Assembly: GCA_030539165.1 (NCBI GenBank)
Contig: JAUNSO010000010.1
Location: forward strand, 1 to 64,000
Reading direction: 5' to 3'
DNA length: 64,000 bases
Source: a bacterium
GTDB taxonomy: Bacteria > Bacillota > Clostridia > Lachnospirales > Lachnospiraceae
A program made the translations under genes and the position numbers. Every line of letters begins with the position of its first letter. The stretch's first letter is position 1. This document shows, piece by piece, positions 57,582-64,000 of the stretch. The notes under the pieces are model-generated. The model saw only the letters and a list, made by a program, of their open reading frames with translations. It was not told where the DNA came from and did not search any database.

Positions 57582-58856
57582 ATGAGTTATAAGAAGATTG
57601 TTACATGCATATATTTAGAGAATGGAAAAGCCATCAAGGGATTTGATGATCATCAGACCGTGGCTGAGGATGCAGTTGAACTGGCTGTCAGATACAGCAA
57701 TCTGGGCGCAGATGAGCTTCTGGTTTTTGATCTGTCAGATACTGACGAAGAGCATGAAACAGCACTTGGCATTATAAAGGAAATCGGAAGACATATTGAT
57801 ATTCCGGTGATCGGCGCAGGTAATATCAAACGTACAGAGGATGTAAAAAAACTGATATATGCCGGCTGTCAAAAAGCTGCCATGAATATGGCAAAGCAGG
57901 CCAATATAGATCTGATCGAAGAAGTCAGCAAACGTTTTGGAAAAGATAAAATCGCCGTATGTGCCGATGCTGAGGAGCAGATCATCGATCATTTTGAACT
58001 GTTGGATCAGTATTGCTGTGGCGCAATTTTACTGAACAGTGCTCCGTGCAAGGGATATAAATCCTTATCTGTGATTCCGGTATTGAATGACCTTGCAATG
58101 GAAAAAATACCTGAAATACTGCAAAACTCAGGAATTGCCGGTATCTCAGGAGACGTCATCAATTTCAATGTAGAACAGATCATGCCAATCAAGAGAATGT
58201 GTGCCGATCAAGGCATAGAGATGAATACATACGAATGTGCCTTCCAGTGGTCAGACTTCAAGCTGAATACCGATGGACATGTAACCGTCGTTGTACAGGA
58301 TTACAAGACAGCGCAGGTGCTGATGGTTGCTTATATGAATGAAGAAGCTTATCAGAAAACGATTGAAACCGGCAGGATGACTTATTACAGCAGAAGCAGA
58401 AATGAGCTGTGGGTCAAAGGAGAAACCAGTGGTCATTTTCAGTATGTGAAAGAATTGACAGCAGACTGTGATATGGATACAATATTAGCAAAGGTATCAC
58501 AGGTCGGACCGGCGTGTCATACCGGAAGTACCAGCTGCTTTTTCAATGAAATACTGAGGAAGGAATACAGTGATCAGAATCCGCTGAAGGTGTTTGAGGA
58601 TGTCTATGCTGTGATTGCAGACAGAAAGGTCAATCCAAAGGAAGGCTCTTATACAAATTACCTGTTTGACAAGGGACTCGATAAAATATTAAAGAAAGTC
58701 GGAGAGGAAGCTACAGAGATCGTGATTGCGGCTAAAAATCCGGATAAAGAAGAAATCAAGTATGAGATGTCAGATTTCCTGTATCATGCCATGGTATTAA
58801 TGGTTGAAAACGGAATCACATGGCAGGATATTACGAGAGAACTGGCAAATCGTTAA
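57582..58856 (+). CDS. hisI: HisIE with a degenerate HisF-like N-terminal domain
   Basis: 424 residues from the ATG at 57582 (AAGGAGAAG upstream). Residues about 221-325 are HisI, phosphoribosyl-AMP cyclohydrolase, with metal motifs DCDMD (295-299) and C312-H313...C319 (ACHTGSTSCF). Residues about 335-424 are HisE, phosphoribosyl-ATP pyrophosphatase (KVGEEATEIVIAAKN). The first 220 residues align with the HisF/HisA barrel: IVTCIYLENGKAIKG matches HisF CLDVKDGRVVKG, but the catalytic Asp at position 11 is Tyr; the second Asp (D129, VCADAEEQ) remains. So the barrel is probably not a cyclase and may be structural or binding. hisA, hisH, hisF and hisC are not in the window. Confidence 0.92.
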   Translation: MSYKKIVTCIYLENGKAIKGFDDHQTVAEDAVELAVRYSNLGADELLVFDLSDTDEEHETALGIIKEIGRHIDIPVIGAGNIKRTEDVKKLIYAGCQKAAMNMAKQANIDLIEEVSKRFGKDKIAVCADAEEQIIDHFELLDQYCCGAILLNSAPCKGYKSLSVIPVLNDLAMEKIPEILQNSGIAGISGDVINFNVEQIMPIKRMCADQGIEMNTYECAFQWSDFKLNTDGHVTVVVQDYKTAQVLMVAYMNEEAYQKTIETGRMTYYSRSRNELWVKGETSGHFQYVKELTADCDMDTILAKVSQVGPACHTGSTSCFFNEILRKEYSDQNPLKVFEDVYAVIADRKVNPKEGSYTNYLFDKGLDKILKKVGEEATEIVIAAKNPDKEEIKYEMSDFLYHAMVLMVENGITWQDITRELANR

Positions 58857-58879
58857 TCATTTTAAAGGGAGGGATGTAT

Positions 58880-59596
58880 ATGGCAAAGGGAAGCAGAGTC
58901 ATTCGTCTATTGGGTGCATTGCTGATCATGACATTCTGTATGATGCTGTCTGCACCGACAGATGTAACAGCCGCACCAAGAAAGCATACGGTTACTTTTA
59001 TTTATGGTGATAAAATCAGTCAGCAAAAGGTGTCGGACGGAGGCTATGCCAAAATACCGACAGATACATCAATCCCCGGCTTTACTTTTCTTGGCTGGTC
59101 TAACAGTGCCGTAGATGTCACGCAGGATCGTATTATACTGGGTCTGTATGCAAACAATACACCGTATGCACCATTGACGAATTCATTCAGTTCCGTGAAG
59201 AAGGTCAATGAAAATATATCAGCACCGTTCCTGCCGCAGTGGTCTCTGGAGTCACCAGATAAGGGTGTGCCCGGAGTGACGTGTATCGTCAGATGGTACA
59301 ACAGCTGGGACTCAAAGCTATGGAAGACGGAAGTGGTTCCGTATGGAGCATCACTGCCGGATCCGGCAGATCCTGTAGTGAAGGGGATTCAGTTTATCGG
59401 CTGGGAAGGCAACTGGAGCAACATTACGGAAGACAGGGCAATTAAGGCATGGGGTACTGAAATAGAGGAAACAGAAACACCGGCTGCGGAGGTTTTTGCA
59501 CCGGAGGTAACGGCGACGCCGGAAACTGATCCGAGTACAACGGTGACTCCGACGACCATAATCACTCCGACGACAGAGGTTTTGCCGGAAATGTAA
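58880..59596 (+). CDS. Secreted protein with InlB-type B-repeats
   Basis: 238 residues from the ATG at 58880, 6 bases after GGGAGGG. A signal peptide covers residues 1-32 (basic start, LLGALLIMTFCMMLSAP, TAA). Two domains resemble Listeria-Bacteroides (InlB B-type) repeats: HTVTFIYGDK...GFTFLGWS (about 35-90) and TCIVRWYNSW...IQFIGWEGNWS (about 135-190). The tail is rich in Thr, Pro and Glu (TPTTIITPTTE), like a wall-spanning linker, with no LPxTG motif. It may be a secreted adhesin-like or wall-interacting protein. It follows hisIE by 23 bases, without a promoter that I can see. Confidence 0.8.
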   Translation: MAKGSRVIRLLGALLIMTFCMMLSAPTDVTAAPRKHTVTFIYGDKISQQKVSDGGYAKIPTDTSIPGFTFLGWSNSAVDVTQDRIILGLYANNTPYAPLTNSFSSVKKVNENISAPFLPQWSLESPDKGVPGVTCIVRWYNSWDSKLWKTEVVPYGASLPDPADPVVKGIQFIGWEGNWSNITEDRAIKAWGTEIEETETPAAEVFAPEVTATPETDPSTTVTPTTIITPTTEVLPEM

Positions 59597-59609
59597 TGAA
59601 TGAGAATCA

Positions 59610-59637
59610 GGGCAGTCTATGGACTGCTCTTTTTTTG
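59610..59637 (+). terminator. Rho-independent terminator at the end of the his region
   Basis: An 8-bp stem with one G-T pair (59610-59617 with 59622-59629) runs into seven T residues. It probably ends the his transcript together with the InlB-repeat gene. Confidence 0.8.
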
Positions 59638-59699
59638 TTCTGAATCTCCTGTGTCTGCTCATATAAATAGATTGTACTATTGAGATGGGAGGGAGCTGC

Positions 59700-60068
59700 A
59701 TGAAAACGATATCGCCTGAAAAAAAGCTGGAGCTTGTCAGAAGGATCAGAGAGGAGTCCAATCAGAACCAGTCTGTGATGACAGGACGTGAAACCATTCT
59801 GAGTACATCTGGGCCAAAACAGGTGGAGGGTAAACTGCCAAATTACAGGAAACTGAGATTTTTACTTGCAGTATCGCTGTTTCTTTTTTGCTTTTGGGTG
59901 AAATATACCGGATCTGATCAGATCATAGGGTATGAAGATCTGAAAGCGGTACTGAAGCAGGAAATCGATCTGAATGGAATTGATTTTATTGAGGATTTAC
60001 CGTATACTTTAACTGATGCTGATCAAAATACGGATATCGGCATGATGAAAACAGAAGAAGGGTATTAA
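59700..60068 (+). CDS. Hypothetical single-pass membrane protein
   Basis: 122 residues from the ATG at 59700, preceded by GGGAGGG. A charged N-terminal 55 residues is followed by one membrane helix (LRFLLAVSLFLFCFWV, near 57-73) and a short acidic C-terminal part. No recognisable domain. It precedes the radical SAM pair by 4 bases and so is likely in the same operon. Confidence 0.65.
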   Translation: MKTISPEKKLELVRRIREESNQNQSVMTGRETILSTSGPKQVEGKLPNYRKLRFLLAVSLFLFCFWVKYTGSDQIIGYEDLKAVLKQEIDLNGIDFIEDLPYTLTDADQNTDIGMMKTEEGY

Positions 60069-60072
60069 TGAA

Positions 60073-61938
60073 ATGAATCAACTTGCTTTGCCGGAAGAAA
60101 TACTGATGAAAATCGATAAACCGGCCAGATATATAGGCCATGAAGTCAATGCAGTCCTAAAAGATCCGGAGACTGTGGACATCCGATTTGCGATGTGCTT
60201 CCCCGATGTATATGAAATCGGCATGTCACATTTGGGAATTCAGATTTTGTATGATATGTTCAACAAAAGAAACGATGTATGGTGTGAACGCGTCTATTCA
60301 CCGTGGGTAGATTTACATCAGATTATGAAGGAGAAGAATATCCCTTTATTTGCACTGGAAAGTCAGGATCCGGTCAGAAGCTTTGATTTCCTTGGCATTA
60401 CCATACAGTATGAAATGTGTTATACCAATATCCTGCAGATACTGGATCTGAGCCAGATTCCGTTTGATGCAAAGGACAGAACCTGGGAGGATCCGATTGT
60501 CATCGGCGGAGGCCCCTGTACCTACAATCCGGAACCTCTGGCAGAGTATTTTGATCTTTTTTACATCGGAGAAGGAGAAACATCCTATGCCCCTCTGTTG
60601 GATACTTATCGGGAATGCCGTAAAAATGGTGTATCCCGTGAAGAGTTTCTACTGCAGGCTGCATCCATTCCGGGAATTTATGCGCCTATGTTTTATGAGC
60701 CTGTTTATCATGAGGACGGAACGATATCAGAGATGCGTACGCTGGCAGATGTCCCGGGGTGTATCAAAAAAGTAATCGTCAATGATGTGAGCAATACATT
60801 TTATCCTGAAAAGCCTGTAGTACCGTATATTAAGGTCACACAGGACAGAGTCGTGTTGGAGATACAGCGTGGATGCATCAGAGGGTGCAGATTCTGTCAG
60901 GCCGGTATGGTCTACAGACCGGTTCGTGAGCGTGATGTAGAAATGCTGAAGAAATATGCACATGATATGCTGAAAAATACCGGGCATGAAGAAATATCTT
61001 TGAGCTCACTCAGTTCAAGTGATTATACAAAGCTGGGAGAACTGGTACATTACTTAATAGATGAATTTGGAGATCATGGTATCAACATTTCATTACCGTC
61101 ACTCAGGATAGATGCATTTTTCCTGGATATCATGGAAAAGGTGCAGGATATCCGAAAAAGTTCATTGACATTTGCTCCGGAGGCCGGTTCACAAAGACTT
61201 CGAAATGTGATCAACAAGGGACTGACTGAGGAAAGCATATTACATGGTGCCTCACTTGCATTTCAGGGTGGCTGGAATAAGGTAAAGCTGTATTTTATGC
61301 TGGGTCTGCCAACCGAAACAGAAGAGGATATGAGAGGCATCATGGAGCTGTCTGATCAGATTGCAAGACTCTACTATGAGCTGATTCCGAAGGAACAGAG
61401 AAATGGAAAGATACAGATTACGGCCAGTACTTCATTCTTTATTCCGAAACCATTTACACCGCTGCAGTGGGCAACCATGTTTACTGCGGAGGAATATATG
61501 GACAAGGCCAGATTTGTAAATCATGCCATGCACGAACAGCTGAATCAGAAAAGCATCAAGTATAACTGGCATGAGGCACATCTGAGTGTGCTGGAGGGAG
61601 TACTGGCACGAGGCGATAGAAGGGTCGGAAAAGTCATAAAAAAAGCCTATGAAAGAGGCTGCCTGTTTGATTCATGGTCTGATTATTTCAAGAATGATCA
61701 ATGGCTGGCTGCATTTGCTGAAGAAGGAGTTTCTGTTGATTTCTATACCAGAAGGGAAAGAACTCTGGATGAAGTATTTCCATGGGATTTTATTGATGTC
61801 GGTGTGACAAAGGATTTCCTGAAGCGTGAATGGAAACATGCGATGAATGCAGAGGTAACACCAAACTGCCGGGAAGCATGCTCCGGGTGTGGTGCAAAAC
61901 AGTTTGGAGGAGGTGTCTGCTATGAAAATCAGAATTAA
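60073..61938 (+). CDS. TIGR03960-type radical SAM protein
   Basis: 621 residues. The N-terminal part has a B12-binding-like domain (FAMCFPDVYEIGMSHLGIQILYD). The radical SAM cluster is C268, C272 and C275 (RGCIRGCRFCQAG). Motifs FAPEAGSQRLRNVINKG and MLGLPTETEEDM are typical of this family. The C-terminal CSGCG motif may bind another cluster or metal. It overlaps the next gene by 17 bases; the pair is a widespread conserved unit in Firmicutes and is next to RNase E/G and rplU in many genomes. The reaction is unknown. Confidence 0.92.
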   Translation: MNQLALPEEILMKIDKPARYIGHEVNAVLKDPETVDIRFAMCFPDVYEIGMSHLGIQILYDMFNKRNDVWCERVYSPWVDLHQIMKEKNIPLFALESQDPVRSFDFLGITIQYEMCYTNILQILDLSQIPFDAKDRTWEDPIVIGGGPCTYNPEPLAEYFDLFYIGEGETSYAPLLDTYRECRKNGVSREEFLLQAASIPGIYAPMFYEPVYHEDGTISEMRTLADVPGCIKKVIVNDVSNTFYPEKPVVPYIKVTQDRVVLEIQRGCIRGCRFCQAGMVYRPVRERDVEMLKKYAHDMLKNTGHEEISLSSLSSSDYTKLGELVHYLIDEFGDHGINISLPSLRIDAFFLDIMEKVQDIRKSSLTFAPEAGSQRLRNVINKGLTEESILHGASLAFQGGWNKVKLYFMLGLPTETEEDMRGIMELSDQIARLYYELIPKEQRNGKIQITASTSFFIPKPFTPLQWATMFTAEEYMDKARFVNHAMHEQLNQKSIKYNWHEAHLSVLEGVLARGDRRVGKVIKKAYERGCLFDSWSDYFKNDQWLAAFAEEGVSVDFYTRRERTLDEVFPWDFIDVGVTKDFLKREWKHAMNAEVTPNCREACSGCGAKQFGGGVCYENQN

Positions 61939-62656
61939 ATTTTCAAAACATGGAGCCATACGGTACATCGGGCATCTTGATGTGATGCGCTACTTTCAAA
62001 AGGCTATGAGAAGAGCAGATATTGATATCAAGTATACAGAAGGAATGAGCCCTCACCAGGTCATGTCATTTGCACAGCCGCTCAGCGTAGGAAGTGAAAG
62101 TGACGGAGAATATCTGGATATCGAAGTGAACCATACAGATTCATCAGAAATATCCGTTGCAAAGCTGAACAAGGTGATGGCAGACGGGATCCGGGTACTG
62201 GAATATAAGCAGCTGCCGGATGATGCGAAAAATGCAATGTCATGCATCACTGCTGCTGACTATGAGGTAGATATCAGACAAGAATACAAACCTGATTTTG
62301 ATCTGCGGGCAGCTTTAACAAAATGCATGCTGAACAGTGAACTCATGATCACGAAAAAGACGAAAAAAGGTGAGCAGGAGTTTGACATCAGGCCATATTT
62401 ATATGACGTGCAGATAGAAAGCACAGAGCAGCAGTGTTTATCCATGGGTAATCAGGACTGCTGTATGAGACTGTTTATGAGACTGTCGGCAGGAAGTGAA
62501 AACAATATCAAGCCAAAGTATGTGATGGAGGCACTGTATCGTACCGAAGGAAGAGAACTTCCTGAATATGCAATTCATATTACAAGAAAAGAACTCTATA
62601 TGAATCAGGAAGATCAGCTGATACCACTTGGAAATGCCGGTGATGAGATATGTTGA
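61922..62656 (+). CDS. TIGR03936/DUF2344 protein, partner of the radical SAM protein
   Basis: 244 residues from the ATG at 61922, with GGAGGAGG upstream. It begins RIKFSKHGAIRYIGHLDVMRYFQKAMRRADI, the signature of this family. In other bacteria it occurs fused to the C-terminus of the radical SAM partner, so the two work together. The function is unknown; proximity to RNase E/G and L21 suggests RNA or ribosome modification, but that is inference. Confidence 0.9.
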   Translation: MKIRIKFSKHGAIRYIGHLDVMRYFQKAMRRADIDIKYTEGMSPHQVMSFAQPLSVGSESDGEYLDIEVNHTDSSEISVAKLNKVMADGIRVLEYKQLPDDAKNAMSCITAADYEVDIRQEYKPDFDLRAALTKCMLNSELMITKKTKKGEQEFDIRPYLYDVQIESTEQQCLSMGNQDCCMRLFMRLSAGSENNIKPKYVMEALYRTEGRELPEYAIHITRKELYMNQEDQLIPLGNAGDEIC

Positions 62657-63831
62657 AGCTGGTTATAACAAGGTGGAAGCAAGGGATTCTGACAATGCTG
62701 ACCGGGGATGACAGGGAACTGGAATTCCTGTATGAAACGACAGGAGAACCGGTGGTTGGAGACATTATCATTGCAAGGGTAAAGGATATTGTGAAGAATA
62801 TCAATGCAGCATTTGTTGAAATCGCACCGGGGGTAACCTGCTATCTGTCTCTTGAGGATGCCGTGCGACCTGTTTACATCAATTGTATCCATAAGAATAA
62901 CAGAAAGCTGGTTCAGGGCGACGAGATACTGGTACAGATCATAAAAAACAGGATGAAAACAAAGGATGCTGTTGTAACCACAAATCTTTCTTTTACAGGA
63001 AGATACGTAGTGTTGACCACAGGAAATCAAAGACTGGGTGTATCCATGAAGCTGGAGGATGAACGCCGGCATCAGCTGAAACAGGCAATGAAGGATGCTG
63101 TGCCTGAGCATACGGGAGTTGTGATCAGAACCAATGCAGCCGATGCTTCCATAAATGAAATCCTAAACGAACTTCATACTATGGAGGAGCGTAAGAATCA
63201 AATCATCGAAACTGCAAAGCACAGAACCTGCTTCAGTGTCATGCAGCACGCACCCGAAAAGTATATACAGCTGTTGAGAGATTTGAAAAGCGACAGAATC
63301 GAAAAGATCATAACAGATGATCAAATGATATTTGACAGTATACAGGAATATTTATCAACGAATACAGAAACTGTTTCTGATGTGCCGCTGATACTCTATC
63401 AGGATTCCATGCAGCCGCTTTATAAGCTATACAGCATTGAGACAAGACTTGAGAACGCCATGAGCAAGCGTGTGTGGCTCAAATCGGGCGGTTATCTGAT
63501 CATTGAACCTACAGAAGCCTTGACCGTGATTGACGTGAATACGGGCAAATATGCAGGGAAAAAGAACTCACAGGAAACATTCATGAAAATCAATACAGAA
63601 GCAGCGGAAGAAATAGCGCATCAGCTGCGTCTGAGAAATATTTCAGGAATCATCATAGTAGATTTTATCAATATGGAAAGCAAGGAATATCAAAAAGCTT
63701 TGATGACGCACCTGGCCGATCTTGTCAAAAAGGATCGGATGAAAACCGATGTGCTGGACATGACCGGACTGCATCTGGTGGAAATGACAAGAAAGAAAGT
63801 GGATCGTTCTATTTATGAATTTTTTGTTTGA
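62650..63831 (+). CDS. rng: RNase E/G family endoribonuclease, short form
   Basis: 393 residues. An S1 domain is inserted near residues 35-110 (GDIIIARVKDIVKNINAAFVEIAPG). The DNase I-like catalytic domain has TVIDVNTGKYAGK and IIIVDFINM, each with a Mg-binding Asp. The zinc-link CPxCxG that builds the tetramer in E. coli RNase E/G is absent because the protein ends soon after the second Asp motif (residue 393, against about 490 in RNase G). Such short forms are seen in clostridia. Overlap with the upstream gene is 7 bases. Confidence 0.9.
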   Translation: MLKLVITRWKQGILTMLTGDDRELEFLYETTGEPVVGDIIIARVKDIVKNINAAFVEIAPGVTCYLSLEDAVRPVYINCIHKNNRKLVQGDEILVQIIKNRMKTKDAVVTTNLSFTGRYVVLTTGNQRLGVSMKLEDERRHQLKQAMKDAVPEHTGVVIRTNAADASINEILNELHTMEERKNQIIETAKHRTCFSVMQHAPEKYIQLLRDLKSDRIEKIITDDQMIFDSIQEYLSTNTETVSDVPLILYQDSMQPLYKLYSIETRLENAMSKRVWLKSGGYLIIEPTEALTVIDVNTGKYAGKKNSQETFMKINTEAAEEIAHQLRLRNISGIIIVDFINMESKEYQKALMTHLADLVKKDRMKTDVLDMTGLHLVEMTRKKVDRSIYEFFV

Positions 63832-63856
63832 CGTAATAGAAAGAATGTGCTATTAT
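63828..63856 (+). promoter_or_regulatory. Promoter of rplU
   Basis: TTGACG at 63828-63833 and TATTAT at 63851-63856, 17-base spacer. The -35 box overlaps the stop codon of the RNase gene. Confidence 0.7.
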
Positions 63857-63861
63857 ACTAT

Positions 63862-63935
63862 GGTATGCCGCATGGAGAGGTTATAAGTACGCGAAGCGTC
63901 ACCGCAGTCCAGCGAGTAATGTGAATAGGAGGTAG
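63862..63935 (+). ncRNA. L21 leader, ribosomal protein autoregulatory RNA
   Basis: The sequence upstream of rplU has the conserved strings of the L21 leader: GCCGCATGGAGAGG, TAAGTAC with a small hairpin ACGC-GAA-GCGT, and CACCGCAGTCC. It lies between the promoter and the AGGAGGT of rplU. Such leaders are bound by a ribosomal protein to control rplU-rpmA. Confidence 0.8.
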
Positions 63936-63938
63936 CCT

Positions 63939-64000
63939 ATGTACGCAATTATTGCAACTGGTGGAAAACAGTATAAGGTTTCTGAAGGTGATGTCATCAA
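63939..64000 (+). CDS. rplU: 50S ribosomal protein L21 (partial, N-terminus only)
   Basis: The window ends after 20 complete codons: MYAIIATGGKQYKVSEGDVI, a clear L21 start. AGGAGGT lies 5 bases before the ATG at 63939. rpmA would be expected downstream. Confidence 0.95.
   Translation, partial: MYAIIATGGKQYKVSEGDVI

Overview
The window looks like a stretch of chromosome from an anaerobic Clostridia species, most likely a member of the Lachnospiraceae. The reasons are moderately AT-rich DNA with strong AGGAGG ribosome binding sites; sporulation-lineage genes (YtfJ/GerW with its DUF2953 partner, YlbJ); the bacillus/clostridial neighbourhoods rpmB | asp23 - fakA - recG and rsmD - coaD - ylbJ; RecU as the resolvase beside RuvAB; a short HisG that needs HisZ; and an [FeFe]-hydrogenase-like sensor. 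I see no tRNA, rRNA, CRISPR array, prophage or intact insertion sequence. This is core genome, with a slightly accessory left edge.

Layout. 1-3.4 kb: the 3' part of a secreted DUF6273/LysM protein, an Rpn-type PD-(D/E)XK nuclease and a PilZ protein. 3.4-12.3 kb: gpmI, a B12-dependent methionine synthase, a membrane protein with a charged N-terminus, and the branched-chain genes ilvB, ilvN, a second ilvN/ilvH and ilvC. 12.31-12.47 kb: a 164-bp multi-branched inverted repeat, the most unusual DNA structure in the window, followed by a Gln/Ala-rich secreted protein. 13.1-15.9 kb: a LysR regulator divergent from leuC-leuD. 16-26 kb: a chemoreceptor, a NusG-II protein, a Gx transporter, ruvAB, zapA, a U32 protein, an FtsW/RodA protein and a penicillin-binding protein. 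26-32 kb: a degenerate HD-GYP protein, ytfI/ytfJ-like genes, an iron-sulfur/hydrogenase-like protein fused to a chemoreceptor signalling domain, a tiny membrane protein, a J-domain protein and rpmB. 32-37.5 kb: asp23, fakA, recG and a DegV/FakB protein, which gives both halves of a fatty acid kinase. 37.6-46.7 kb: a type II topoisomerase pair (probably topoisomerase IV), rsmD, coaD, a coiled-coil protein, ylbJ, pepD and an M23 peptidase. 46.7-53.7 kb: RNA-modifying enzymes, a HAD phosphatase, a YgiQ radical SAM protein, an SDR enzyme and recU. 53.7-58.9 kb: a histidine operon, hisZ-hisG-hisD-hisB-hisIE, whose last protein has a degenerate HisF-like N-terminus. 58.9-64 kb: a secreted InlB-repeat protein, a radical SAM pair, a short RNase E/G, then the L21 leader and the first 20 codons of rplU.

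The metabolic theme is amino acid biosynthesis: methionine, valine/isoleucine, the leuCD step of leucine, and histidine. The DNA-processing theme is ruvAB, recG, recU and a topoisomerase. The signalling theme is c-di-GMP-type domains (PilZ, degenerate HD-GYP) and two chemoreceptor-type proteins, one of which carries a hydrogenase-like module. The best candidates for something new are the cloverleaf repeat at the 3' end of ilvC, the hydrogenase-like chemoreceptor, the HisF-like/HisIE fusion and the YD-GYP protein. All functional calls come from reading motifs and neighbourhoods by eye; no database search was run.
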